From: Rhynchopus sp. YZ270_cl-10
Taxonomy: Eukaryota > Euglenozoa > Diplonemea > Diplonemida > Diplonemidae
Assembly (NCBI GenBank): GCA_964035575.1
Contig: OZ037904.1
Location: 248,001-312,000, forward strand
DNA: 64,000 nt
Direction of reading: 5' to 3'
The first letter of the stretch is position 1, and every line of letters starts with the position of its first letter. Shown here piece after piece: positions 1 to 10,700 of this stretch. The notes under the pieces are model-generated. The model saw only the letters and a program-made list of their open reading frames with translations, did not search any database and was not told the DNA's origin. The position numbers and the translations under genes are program-made.

Positions 1-5
1 CCGCA

Positions 6-97
6 ACACGCCAGGTGGTGTTTTGTCACGAGTGACCTAAACCCACGAGCGAAGCGAGGGGTTCAGGGAACGAGTGGCAAAACACCACCTGGCGTGT
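6..97. repeat. foldback (MITE-like palindrome), 92 bp
   Basis: The left arm ACACGCCAGGTGGTGTTTTG is matched by its reverse complement ending at 97. A second nested inverted pair (CTAAACCC / GGGTTCAG) surrounds a GC-rich turn. The whole unit can fold into one long hairpin. No coding capacity. Confidence 0.85.
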
Positions 98-744
98 AAT
101 TATGGGGTAATAGTTTCACTTAGTGCAGCGCATACCTGTTTTGTTTTATGGTTTGCTGGGAGGGGCTGATGTGTTCAGCGGGTCGTACATCCGGAGACTG
201 TAGGACTCGTCTGATTTGAAGCTGGAGACAAGCTCGAAATGAGGAAAGGGGTAAAGTGCAAATAATCTTTCACCCTGTTTTACATCACGTGTGCAGGTAG
301 ATGGGTGCAGGTGGGTACGTTTGTGCTGCGTGGGCGATACGTTTGGGACACCTCACGGAATCTGAGGCAACACCGTGATCCCTGACCAGTCATGGTTCAG
401 GCACGGGCAGAAAGATGATGTGGATGATGTGGATCCATGATGCATGACTGCTTGCGATGTCGCAAGGAAGTGAGGAATTTTTTTCAGATGACACATTTGT
501 CATGAGAGCATGTGTCGTCACACTGTGTTGTGCAAAATTTTACCCCACCGTGTATGAAAAAGTCCCCCCTTCCCACCCAAAAACATGACCTAACCCATAA
601 CATGGTAATTTACCCCCCCCCCTTACCCCCACGACGGACTAGTTATGACCATGACAGGTGATTTTACTAGTAAAATGACAGGTGAAAATTTTTGACAGGT
701 GGTACCTGTCATTTTGACAGGTACCACCTGTCAAAATACAGGCA

Positions 745-818
745 CCAGGTACCCAGGTACCCAGGTACCCAGGTACCCAGGTACCCAGGTACCCAGGTAC
801 CCAGGTACCCAGGTACCC
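745..818 (+). repeat. tandem repeat, 8-bp unit CCAGGTAC, about 9 copies
   Basis: Near-perfect 8-bp tandem array directly inside the left end of TIR element 1. TIR element 2 has a 7-bp array in the equivalent place (44964-45098). Confidence 0.95.
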
Positions 819-3378
819 CCAATGACATAACGAAGTATCGCTTGAAAGTACCGTTCAATAACCTTTCTTGGGTGTGCATGAAGTAGGACACAAGGTATAT
901 CAAACGATAAATCAATCAGATAAACGTTACATCATCGGAAAATTGTTGGCACCGCCGCCCTGTCTTCGTATTTATTACGTCGACAGGCCAAACAGCGTTG
1001 GGCTCAGAAGAAGCAGTGCAAAACACTGGGGATCAACATGAGAACCAACTCCCAACAACACAGGCTACCGAAGTAGCAGGTGGGGTGTTGCGGGTGTTTG
1101 GGGTGAAAGAAAATCGATTTTGGTAAGTTACAGCAGAAAATTCTTAAGTTTGCACTAGTCGAGAGAGGCTTACCCGCTGCAGTGAAGCAGTGCACCCATT
1201 TAAGGATGGAGAAGCGTGACACGCACATACAAGTATGTACGTTACTTCAACAAAGGCTGAATTCTGGTAATTCTAAGGGATGTGAATTCAGCCACCACGC
1301 AGGTAGTGTTTTAAGGTTCCTAGCTTTGTTCTGCACAGCGGACTTATGACACAAAGGAGTTGCCCCCGCTCTCTTTCGCGCAAACTTAAGAAAATTCTGA
1401 AGTAACTACAACCTGGCGTGCGGGTACAGATGCATTGCTTTGTTCTTTCCTCAAAGTCATGTGTGATCTCTCGGGTCTGTACTAAAGTCAGTGTTTAGAT
1501 AAGCATCCACTTGACTCGTTCTAACAACCGTTGAAATCTAGAACAAAACAATACACTGCCCCTTCTCACACCAAGCCGCCATGCTTCAAGAGCATGCCCT
1601 GGGCAAAAATTACTGTGACAAAAACTGGTTTCTGGGGAACGCAATATTTTCTTGTGTCTAGTCCTCCGCAAGCAGAGGACAGACTTTCCGGATCCCGAAG
1701 TCGAATTTCTTGCACTAGCTATGCTCCCTGGGTTAATGGCTATAGCAGTGACTGACTAAGAGTTTCATAATAATTAGGGTGGTCTATGGGGTGGGTTAAT
1801 GGAAAAGTTGGTTTATAAACCCGACTTTTTCATTAGGGTGGTCTCGGTCGCCACCTGATTTTGAAATATTTGCACCAGCTCGTCGGCACTGCTTCGCTGT
1901 CACAATGAAGGGTCGTCGGTTCGGGTACCTGTTAAGAGAAATTGAGGACAAAAGTGACATTTAGAACAAAAAGAAAAAGTTGACTTGAAATACAAAACCC
2001 TCTCGTGAACAGTGTACCTTGGTACATGACCGGCTGTACCGGGGTGGACACCCAACAAGAGATAGATAGAGGAGCACAAATCCTGAGTCGCTAATTTGGG
2101 CGGGAAAAAATAGCCTCAATTTACATCCGGAGGCGAGACGTACATCCAGAGCGGGACAATGTCGAAAAGGGGGAGCGGGGGTGGTGAATACCGGGGGTTA
2201 AAAACATACCTCGCACTCGGTCCACTCTCCAGGTACGAGAACATCATTGGACATACAAACCCACCACTGCGTCAGTAAATAGCTATTTCCCTCCCTCCCG
2301 CCAGGTTCGAGGGAGCACTTGAGGGAGGACAAAAAATGCCTATGGTTCGCGCAGGTGGTTTTCTTACGGGAAAAATCTGGGGGGCCGGGGCCGTGTTGCT
2401 GAGAATAACTCGCACTCTGCCCGGTGTGAACAAGCCCACACCAAAGCAATGGCTGTACAAGTCGATTTTTGCAGGGGTGGGCGGGCACCCGGGCTTTTTC
2501 CATTTTTTTGGATCGGAAAAAAATTAGGGTACATTGTAAAAAATGCAGCGGGATTTTTGATGAAGAATAGTGATTTTGTGCATAAAAGGTAAATACGTCC
2601 CGAGCCCGGCGCGCGTAGCGCGCCGGAAGTTCTGGGCCTCCGGCGGAGAAACTAGAATTCCTGGCCTAAAAAGGGTCCGAGCTTTCGCACGGTGGTGGGT
2701 GGGGTGGATCTTTATGATAATATTATTCAAAGAGATGCAGAATCTCTGCGGACACCTCCTCACTGAGGTACCCTCGGGATGGTTCTTGGCATGCAAAAGT
2801 GCAGCAAGGGGTTCGTCGACAACTTGTGAGCGGAGACGTGTCTTCACCAACTTCAATCACGAAAATGCCCGCTCATCTTCGCAAGACGAAACAGGGGGTC
2901 AGAAGGCGAGTCGCACAAACTCGCATTATCCCGTACTCCTTCTTCAGTTGCGTCTTCATCTCCTCTCTGCTTGTCCCCGGCTTCACCGGATCCACCAGGA
3001 GCTTCTCCCCACTCCTTGTCATCTCCGAGGTCGGGTTGCAACGGAAGGAAATAGTCGGCAGATGGCTCGGGCGAGGAGGCTGGGAGGAAGATGAAAGAGG
3101 TGGGCGACCCTTCGGGCCCCAGCCCACCTCTTCAATTTTTTTATTTGTACCTTTTTTTTTTTTTGAAGAATTCTTCATCGGATTCTTCAGCGCGGAAAAA
3201 CTGATTATGGCTTAGTACCGCACTCCCGTGTATTTGGTGCACCCAGATTAAAACACCCGATTTTTGCGTTTTTTTGCATTTTTTCGCCCAGTATTGAGGA
3301 CATGTGGGGGTGAGGACCACCGAGGGCAATTTTGTGAATTTTTTTGGGGTCAAAAATTGACTTGTCTTTCGTAAATCC

Positions 3379-3536
3379 CACGAAAAATCGTGGTGCGCAA
3401 AATCGCGTTTTAGACCCCCATAGATGCTCAAAAGTGTCAAATTTTGCTTTTAATGGCCTCAAATCGTCGAAATTCGCCCTAAAAGGGGGCAAAAAAAAAA
3501 ATTCGAGAGTCCCTTTCCCTGGGAGGCAATAGCCAC
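3379..3536 (+). repeat. conserved block beside right TIR, shared with TIR element 2
   Basis: This stretch contains CGTTTTAGACCCCCA, GCTTTTAATGGCCTCAAATC and GAGAGTCCCTTTCCCTGGGA, ending AATAGCCAC. The same landmarks occur in the same order at 48576-48730 with few changes, in both cases ending just before the right-hand TIR array. Confidence 0.9.
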
Positions 3537-4111
3537 CGGCAAAAACACCTGTCATATGACAGGTGGTACCTGTCATTTTGACAGGTACCACCTGTCATTT
3601 GACAGGTGCACCTGTCAAAATGACAGGTGCACCTGTCATTTTACAGGTACCACCTGTCATATGACTAGTAATATTCAATTATCACCTGTCATATTTATAA
3701 CTAGTAACACCACCTGTCATATCACCTGTCATGGCCATAACTAGTCCGTCGTGCCCTCATTTACCCCCCCCCCCTTATTTTACCCCCTTATTTCCAAAAT
3801 TTCCGGTTCACCGACCCAAAGGGGGGGGGGTAAATGACCACGAATAGGACTGATCAAAACTTTTCAGGAAAACCCCCAAAATTGTGGCTCTACATGAAAT
3901 GCCCTATCGTATCTACTTTACACTACCTTATGTATTCCCTGGAACCATAGTGGTTGATTGTTTAAACTTGTTGACGTGACCCATCCCCACCTAGGTGAGA
4001 AAGGCGCCACGTGACCACCTTCGTTATCGCGGGGCACACCGTAGTGTTGTATTATGATGGGCAATCTCACATATCACAATACAGTTGCCACTATGGAACC
4101 ACCCCCGCCCC

Positions 4112-4234
4112 TAATGGTGGCAGTATTGTGATGGGATCCCATTGGAATACGCAAAATACATCACAATACATATTGTGATGTATTTTGATGTATTTTGCGT
4201 ATTCCAATGGACTCCCATCACAATACTGCCATTA
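4112..4234. repeat. hairpin TIR element (MITE-like), about 123 bp
   Basis: The left arm runs TAATGG, CAGTATTGTGATGGGA, CCATTGGAATACGCAAAATA and the right arm is its near-exact complement, leaving almost no unique centre. No coding content. Confidence 0.85.
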
Positions 4235-4474
4235 CCCACCCCCCCGCCACCCCACAATTCAATATTCTCACAGAAGCTCCAATCAGAGAAAAACTGCATT
4301 TCTTTCGGCACCATTTTCCCCCCCACACCCCTTTTATTCACAAAAAAAAACCCCCCCCCACAACCCCCGGCTCTAAAATATCGAAGTTGAGCGCAAAAAG
4401 AGACCCCCAAAAAAAAAGTTTATAAGATGACCCGAAGACTCATTTTTTTTTTCCCAAAAAAAAAAGGCATCACA

Positions 4475-4753
4475 TCACACACCCCCTTCACGACCCTCCT
4501 TCTGCAGAGGGCACGGTACCTGTTCTGCTTCCTCTTTTTCATCAGCCATTTTGTTAGCATCGTCACCACCCTCATCACCCTCACCCTCTAGCTCCGGAGG
4601 TGGAACCACATCTGGGGTGTTTGGTTCATCGTCTTTTGTTTCTTCTGGTATCTTTTCCTCTTCTTCCTCCTTTTCCCGGTTTCTTCGTTGAATCTGAGGA
4701 GAGGTTGGAGACTCAAGGGGAGGGGTAGGAGCCGGATCCGCACGGCCCGGGAG
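4475..4753 (-). other. in-frame open continuation after the phosphatase stop
   Basis: The phosphatase frame closes with TGA at 4754-4756, but the same frame then stays open for 92 more codons to a TGA at 4475-4477. The translation is proline-rich, then strongly acidic (stretches of Glu/Asp such as KEEEEEK and GEGDEGGDD), and looks like a disordered protein tail. It also contains splice-like signals (CTCCTCAG at the start of the acidic part, CAG|GTACCG near its end). It could be the tail exon of a splice variant, a remnant of a longer ancestral C-terminus, or chance. Other genes here use TGA as a normal stop, so I do not infer code change. Confidence 0.35.
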
Positions 4754-5557
4754 TCAGTCTGTCCATGAACACCCTTCTTCGCCAGAAGAGCTTTTGAGCT
4801 TCCAGGTGTTGTGCCGCGCGGAGTGGAGGGTCACGCAGCCGCAGTATTCTGCCTGGTATACTTCTGCATGGGGCAGCAGGCTGGTCACTGCACGGCCAAG
4901 TGCCTCACCATGTGTCACCAACACCGTATTATGTCTCGAAGGAAGCACCGCAGTAAGCGCATGATCGTACCTCGCCAACGCCTGCGATCTGGTTTCTGGA
5001 AAGGCAGTGTGGTTGCCAAGCACTGCGACTGTCATAAGACCTGTTTCGCAGTCATTCGCCTCTAATACCGCAAGAACCTGCCGTTCCAGAGCTGAATCAA
5101 CAAAATCGGGTTTGACATTGCAACGAAGCACCCTAGCTTCGTGTACTTCCCCGAGGGCGTGGTGGACCAAAAGCTTGCCAGGGACTTTACCTTTATTGGA
5201 GAGTTCCGAGAAGAGGATGGCGGCCGTTTGGATGCACCGCGCGAAGGGGGATGTGACGACGACAACGGGGCGTTCCTCTTCCGGGAGGCCAGCCAGGTAT
5301 GTGGCCCTGCTTTGCGCTTGGAGGCGGCCGGTGGCTGTGAGGGGAGGGTCGTATGGACGGTCACTGAGCTCGGTCCATTTGTCGTTCACATCGTCCTCTC
5401 GTTCGCCGTGGCGTACAACATATACGTATTGTTGCTGCGGTGTGGACACGTGTGCACGCTGCACCACCTCTCTGCTAGAATCGTCCAAGGAATCAGATGC
5501 CAGAGAATCATCAATAATGATCGACCCACGCTGGCAGCATGTCAGAACCTGTCCCAT
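4754..5557 (-). CDS. histidine phosphatase (phosphoglycerate-mutase fold), lipid-anchored
   Basis: 267 residues from the ATG at 5557. The signature VVRHGE lies near residue 45 (catalytic His with the RHG motif). A second conserved block, VLVTHGEALG, lies near the C-terminus with the second active-site His. An LTATGRLQA-type motif and TSPFARCIQTA between them complete the phosphohistidine phosphatase family pattern. It probably removes phosphate from a small molecule or protein; the family does not reveal the substrate. The start was chosen because the protein then begins MGQVLTCC: a glycine at position 2 for myristoylation and a Cys pair for palmitoylation, so membrane anchoring is likely. 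An upstream in-frame ATG at 5704 would add 49 low-complexity residues. No intron is needed. The motif described at 5762 lies about 205 bp upstream. Confidence 0.85.
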   Translation of the reverse strand: MGQVLTCCQRGSIIIDDSLASDSLDDSSREVVQRAHVSTPQQQYVYVVRHGEREDDVNDKWTELSDRPYDPPLTATGRLQAQSRATYLAGLPEEERPVVVVTSPFARCIQTAAILFSELSNKGKVPGKLLVHHALGEVHEARVLRCNVKPDFVDSALERQVLAVLEANDCETGLMTVAVLGNHTAFPETRSQALARYDHALTAVLPSRHNTVLVTHGEALGRAVTSLLPHAEVYQAEYCGCVTLHSARHNTWKLKSSSGEEGCSWTD

Positions 5558-5759
5558 GCCAACCTCCCCTTTGCAAGGAAGGGGGGGAGAGAGGGGGAGA
5601 GGGGAAAGGGGAAGGAGGTTTTGTCTGTGGGTTGGAATGGGGTGGTGTGAAGTTTTTTGTGGATAGTTCTTAATAATCAAGTCAGGAGGAGTGTTTGATA
5701 ACAATGCGGAGAAAGATATGGTCCCAATCTGTGGGTGTCTTTGATAACTAATAGGGGGG

Positions 5760-5792
5760 GGGTAATTCTTGCGCAGAATATGGCCCCAACTC
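5760..5792 (-). promoter_or_regulatory. conserved upstream motif, copy 1
   Basis: On the minus strand this reads GGGGCCATATTCTGCGCAAG followed by AATTACC and, further on, TAGTTATCAAA. The same motif lies upstream of the starts at 22865, 30075 and 44233. Here it is about 205 bp before the phosphatase ATG. It may be a promoter or 5'UTR element, or a mobile repeat that settles near starts. Confidence 0.45.
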
Positions 5793-6786
5793 TGTGGGAT
5801 AGTGTGCTTAACTTTAAGCTCTGGTTCTGAATAATAGGGTGATTTTTGGTTGTTGAAAGCATTGTGTGGGTTCCTTTGATATGATTATTGGTACCCAAAT
5901 GTTACCTTATTTTGCTTGAAATTTGGTGGAGTTTGGTGGTATTAAAACCGCTTTGAACTCAAGGCTGAATCAGGTGGCCAGGTGTGTGGAGAAGGACCGG
6001 GGTTTTTGTAGATAATGAGAGAGAAAGTGAAGTTGATAGTGCAAACGCCTCTAAGACGCAGGCACTGACACTCCGCGGGTTATCGAACCCCGGAGTGATG
6101 CGCATGGGAGTGGTTTACAGGGAAGCTGTAGGCAGGTGGGAGAGAAAAAGAGAGGGTGGGAGTTGTGGTACTATTTTTATTGTGTTCTTAAAAAGGAGGG
6201 GGGCTTGCACCACTGCGCCGCCTTTGTTTTTGCCACAAAGTAACATTTTATAATTATTTTGCTGTCTGTTTTTTTGCACATCAAAAGGCCTTTGACAAAT
6301 AAAGGACATAGAAACGGTGGCAAGGTGGGCTCCTCCCGCATTGCTTGTATGGTTTCCCTTCTGAATCTATCCATCTATCTTCAGCCAAACAGAGGGGACA
6401 AAAAAGACAAGCCCAGCGACAAAAATGAAACTCCCCTATTTTGTCTCTTGCTTCATTTTTTTTGGCTCTCCCACGACTACATCCACGGTTTTCTATCGTC
6501 GTCTCTTTAAAGGAAAAAAAATGGTTTTGAAAGAAAAGAAAAGTTTATAAGATGATCCTAAGCCTCTCGCGCTTAGTCACCTTGATCAAAAATTGACAGC
6601 GTACGGTATCAACCTCACGCAAAAAAAAAAAAAAACTGTGAATACTGTCCTCATTTTATTTTGCAAAAAAGAAATCAAAAAAATGGGAGGGTAAAGTTAT
6701 TTGGGAACCCTCCCCCTTTTAACAAAACTATGCCACCCGCAGAAAGACAAAAAAAAATTTTGCGACAATAGTGTACCGTTTTGGGA

Positions 6787-6862
6787 CGCTGTAATTGTGC
6801 TGTAATTGTGGTGTAATTGTGGTGTAATTGTGGTGTAATTGTGGCGTGATTGTGCTCAGTTT
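6787..6862 (+). repeat. TGTAATTGTGG short tandem repeat (left flank of satellites)
   Basis: Five or so imperfect 11-bp units of the type TGTAATTGTGG grade into GTGTACGTGTG-like repeats. The same repeat in the same orientation reappears at 8538-8612, so the two bracket the satellite block. Confidence 0.8.
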
Positions 6863-7189
6863 TGGTCAGTTCTGCTCAGTTCTGCGTAAGTGTGTGTACG
6901 TGTGCGTAAGTGTTGGTACTTGTGGGTACGTGTGTGTAAGTGTGCAAAAACGGATTTTTTTGTTTTCTGCATGTTTCTCCTGCTCTCTTATCTTAAATTT
7001 AGTGCCCAATAATGCTGAAGGTCGGCCAACAAGACTTTGATAACATTTCTCTTAATATTGCACTTTTTTTGGCGTGGCTGCATAACCGATTCCCCGCGTT
7101 TCTACCAGTTGTCATGCCGGTTAGGGGGGCATTCATGTGTTGAAAAAAAAAATTGTTTTCGTTGGTGAATCTTTTAAACGCCGGCATTT

Positions 7190-7262
7190 GCATTTCCGGA
7201 ATCCGTCCGGCCAGTGATGGGGTCAATTTGCCGAAATGGACAAGTTCTCGTTGTTGGTCAAT
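7190..7262 (+). repeat. conserved GGGGTCAAT core repeat, copy 1
   Basis: Contains CATTTGCATTTCCGGAATCC, GTCCGGCCAGTGATGGGGTC and CCGAAATGGACAAGTTCT. Related cores occur at 33077-33152, 58240-58310 and, reversed, at 17404-17490 and in each 262-bp unit at 52481-53266. Confidence 0.85.
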
Positions 7263-7266
7263 TCCG

Positions 7267-8016
7267 CAGTATACACAGTATACACAGTATACACAGTATA
7301 CACAGTATACACAGTATACACAGTATACACAGTATACACAGTATACACAGTATACACAGTATACACAGTATACACAGTATACACAGTATACACAGTATAC
7401 ACAGTATACACAGTATACACAGTATACACAGTATACACAGTATACACAGTATACACAGTATACACAGTATACACAGTATACACAGTATACACAGTATACA
7501 CAGTATACACAGTATACACAGTATACACAGTATACACAGTATACACAGTATACACAGTATACACAGTATACACAGTATACACAGTATACACAGTATACAC
7601 AGTATACACAGTATACACAGTATACACAGTATACACAGTATACACAGTATACACAGTATACACAGTATACACAGTATACACAGTATACACAGTATACACA
7701 GTATACACAGTACACACAGTATACACAGTATACACAGTATACACAGTATACACAGTACACACAGTATACACAGTATACACAGTATACACAGTATACACAG
7801 TATACACAGTATACACAGTATACACAGTATACACAGTATACACAGTATACACAGTATACACAGTATACACAGTATACACAGTATACACAGTATACACAGT
7901 ATACACAGTATACACAGTATACACAGTATACACAGTATACACAGTATACACAGTATACACAGTATACACAGTATACACAGTATACACAGTATACACAGTA
8001 TACACAGTATACACAG
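7267..8016 (+). repeat. satellite, 9-bp unit CAGTATACA, about 83 copies
   Basis: Almost perfect 9-bp tandem array of 750 bp; only two units near 7711 and 7756 carry a T-to-C type change. Because 9 is a multiple of 3, all frames stay open, which creates long meaningless reading frames on both strands. Confidence 0.98.
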
Positions 8017-8025
8017 GGGATTGGG

Positions 8026-8472
8026 AGTACAGTACAGTACAGTACAGTACAGTACAGTACAGTACAGTACAGTACAGTACAGTACAGTACAGTACAGTAC
8101 AGTACAGTACAGTACAGTACAGTACAGTACAGTACAGTACAGTACAGTACAGTACAGTACAGTACAGTACAGTACAGTACAGTACAGTACAGTACAGTAC
8201 AGTACAGTACAGTACAGTACAGTACAGTACAGTACAGTACAGTACAGTACAGTACAGTACAGTACAGTACAGTACAGTACAGTACAGTACAGTACAGTAC
8301 AGTACAGTACAGTACAGTACAGTACAGTACAGTACAGTACAGTACAGTACAGTACAGTACAGTACAGTACAGTACAGTACAGTACAGTACAGTACAGTAC
8401 AGTACAGTACAGTACAGTACAGTACAGTACAGTACAGTACAGTACAGTACAGTACAGTACAGTACAGTACAG
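8026..8472 (+). repeat. satellite, 5-bp unit AGTAC, about 89 copies
   Basis: Essentially perfect AGTAC array of about 447 bp, separated from the 9-bp array by only GGGGATTGGG. The unit shares the AGTA/GTAC theme with the neighbouring 9-bp array. Confidence 0.98.
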
Positions 8473-8537
8473 AGGTCACTTACATGTGGTGGCATGCTTC
8501 CCTGTAGGGTGGTGTACCATTTTTTTCCCCAGCGTAA

Positions 8538-8612
8538 TTTCGGTGTAATTGTGTGTAATTGTGGTGTAATTGTGGTTAGTTGTGGTTAGTTGTGTGTACT
8601 TGTGCTGAAACT
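8538..8612 (+). repeat. TGTAATTGTGG short tandem repeat (right flank of satellites)
   Basis: Same repeat type and orientation as 6787-6862, grading into GTTAGTTGTGG units. It marks the other side of the satellite block. Confidence 0.75.
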
Positions 8613-10474
8613 GTACTGGAATTGTGCCTAATATAGGCACAGCTCAGGTGAGTATGGTGCTAGCTGTGCCCAGTAGTGTCATAGGCAAAACGGTACAAAT
8701 AGTCAAAAAAAAACTTGGCGTCCAAATAAATTTGGCGGATTTTGGGGGTAATTTTGCTTTTTTTTTTTTTGGACGTCAAATGTATTTTGGAGTATTGAAG
8801 TATCCTCAGAGTGTGTGGCGAATGAGATGAAATAAAGAAAGCTCTGGTCTTGATGGTTCTTTTGTGTTCATAGTTCATAACCCGCTGGGGGGTCCGTAAA
8901 AAAGGGGGGGAAAAACACACACAGGTTAGTGATTTGCATTTCAGCAGAGCCTAGACAGATTCTCACAGAGCCTGCGGGGTTATAAACTATGTTGTTGTTT
9001 TTTTTTTGATATTTTTTTGAAAATAAATGTGAAGTTTTTTTTTTTTGTGTGATAACGTGTCGACACCTTTTGATGTAAACACTGTGCTTAGTGTAGCTGC
9101 CCCAAACCCCCTCCCAGAAAAAATCATTCTGAGTATAAAAGAAAAGAAAAAGTTTATAAGATGATCCTAAGCCTCTCGTTGCTTAGTCACCTTACGGAAA
9201 AAGAAAAAGGATGATTAGGTGATCCGAAGCTAGGGCAACAATATGCATCGGTTCATGTTTTAAAAAAAAATTAGGGAGATAGCCAAGCAGGAAAGTGCAA
9301 ACGTCCTCATCGTATGCTGTACTAAATGTGTGTCCCCATCCCCATCAACTTCATTCTCGTGACGCATTGTGTTTGTCTGTGATAATAAAAAAAAACACTA
9401 TTTTTTTTTCTCCTATTAGGGACGGTTCAGTTGTGCACAATAATTATGGGGGGAAAAAATGCGACTGTGAGAAGAAAGGTTTAACCAGCAGTCAACTTTA
9501 TTTTTTGTCTCAGTGTTGAATAATGTACACAAAATCGTGCATACTCAACAGGATGCAAGCACAAAAAAAAAGGGGGGGGGGAAGTGAACAGTTTTTCTCT
9601 TGTATCTACAATCTGCTCTTAAATATTGGATTGAAGCTTTTTTTTTTTGAATTTTGGAAGGGAGGGGAGGTGTGACACTCCATCGGACAGACTGTGCAAA
9701 AAAAATACACGCATCGTGCTCTCTAATTCTAAAGCACCATTGCGTTGTCAAGCATAGTCCCCCAACGTCACACAGACCTTTCATTTGTTTGATCAAGGTA
9801 GTGGGTGGTTTTCCTTCTTCGAAGGCTTCTTCTAGAAGGAGACACCGTGTCATTTGCCATAAAATGGGCACATGGCAGCACACCTTCCCCTTTTTTTTTT
9901 CAAATTGCTTTCTTGAAAACTTGGTGGTAGTTAGTTGTAGCCACCCTAGAGTGTGCTCTACTTTGTACGTCACCGCAGACGCTTTATTGTTTTCCATATC
10001 CAACAAAAAAAATCCCCTCAAAATTCCTTAGTATTCGTATAAAAAGCCCGCTTTAGAACAATCAACTTTGCACAGTCAGTTTGTGAAAAAAAAATTGAAT
10101 GTTCGGCAGAAAAAAAAAGTATATTCAAACAACTGGAAAAATCCGGGTTGCGTGGTATAAGTGACACGAAGGGATTCAAAGTGCGCGAATTTCTTATTTT
10201 TATTTTCCTTCTTTTTCTTTTTTTTGGGAAAGCCATAACAAGAAGTGGCTTCGGCCAGAAAAAAATTATTTTTAGTTCGGTGAGAGAGAAAAAAATGACA
10301 GGTTTATAAGATGAACATTAGCCTGATTAGCCACCTTAAAAAGGGGAAAGGGAGAGAGAGTGACATCACCACGGACTAGTTGGGTCACCTACCAATCGTA
10401 TCGACAGGTGAAAAAGACAATCTGTGATCCGATATGATATCAATGACACCCATCGGATCGACAGGTCGACCCCA

Positions 10475-10635
10475 CCTATGTAGGTGCCCGATTTAGTCCG
10501 CGGGTGAACCCCACAGGAGCACCTGCACCACGTCTGTTTTCTCTTCACAGCAACGCAGTGCGGTTCTTTCTGTCTTGGTGACCCAGGTCAGGGCCTATGT
10601 AGGTGCCCGATTTAGTCCGCGGGTGAACCTCACAG
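10475..10635 (-). pseudogene. captured ankyrin-gene fragment between 42-bp direct repeats
   Basis: A 42-bp sequence starting CCTATGTAGGTGCCCGATTT lies at 10475-10516 and again at 10594-10635 with one C/T difference. Between them, about 75 bp match the ankyrin gene repeat unit of 61200-62700: GAGCACCTGCACCAC, TTTTCTCTTCACAGCAACG, GTTCTTTCTG and GGTGAC.CAGGTC appear in the same order and orientation, with two small deletions. It encodes nothing useful alone; it is a scrap of ankyrin-repeat coding DNA transposed or copied here. Confidence 0.75.
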
Positions 10636-10654
10636 TCCCCACACACACACACAC

Positions 10655-10700
10655 ACATTGGGGCCATATTCTGAGCAAGAATTACCCCTACTAGTTATCA
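10655..10700 (+). repeat. conserved upstream motif, copy on the plus strand without a gene
   Basis: Reads TTGGGGCCATATTCTGAGCA, then AGAATTACCCC and TAGTTATCAAA. It is the same motif as found upstream of four minus-strand genes, but here it faces the other way and no gene start follows. This favours a dispersed repeat over a dedicated promoter. Confidence 0.7.

Larger units (their letters stand above)
630..3753. mobile_element. TIR element 1, about 3.1 kb, with palindrome-array ends
   Basis: The outermost inverted repeat is CACGACGGACTAGTTATG at 630 and its complement ending at 3753. Inside both ends are arrays of the palindromic motif ACCTGTCA / TGACAGGT (roughly 640-730 and 3545-3735), joined by ACTAGT sites. 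A tandem CCAGGTAC array (745-818) follows the left end. Next to the right end is a block (3379-3536) that also occurs at the same place in TIR element 2 (48576-48730). I found no transposase frame, so this is a non-autonomous or gutted DNA element. Target-site duplications are hidden by flanking polyC tracts. Confidence 0.7.
1..4474. other. gene-free repeat region at the left edge
   Basis: I see no convincing gene here. The stretch holds a 92-bp foldback at the left edge, a TIR element at 630-3753, polyC/polyG blocks, a hairpin element at 4112-4234 and one copy each of short dispersed repeat families (for example 1978-2060). Open frames in it are short and show no protein-family motifs. Confidence 0.6.

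Noticed and set aside
2570-3215. Coding gene of 138-174 codons near the left edge
   Set aside because: Several overlapping frames on both strands are similar in length, none with a recognisable domain or splice context, and the region lies inside TIR element 1.
4754-4756. Reassigned TGA codon
   Set aside because: The CNG channel, kinase, P2X and RtcB genes all appear to end normally with TGA, so the open frame after this TGA is not evidence for a changed code.
5007-5666. Plus-strand 219-codon frame opposite the phosphatase
   Set aside because: It is antisense to a gene with clear catalytic motifs and shows no motif of its own.
6027-6095. tRNA gene (GGGTTATCGAACCC looks like a T arm)
   Set aside because: No matching D arm, anticodon stem or acceptor stem could be built; the piece recurs as a dispersed repeat instead.
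7267-8472. CRISPR-like array
   Set aside because: Repeats are contiguous without spacers, and the surrounding genes are eukaryotic and spliced.
6999-8589. Very long open frames (420-500 codons) on both strands over the satellites
   Set aside because: They are products of 9-bp and 5-bp tandem units that contain no stop codon in any frame; the peptides are simple repeats and occur equally on both strands.
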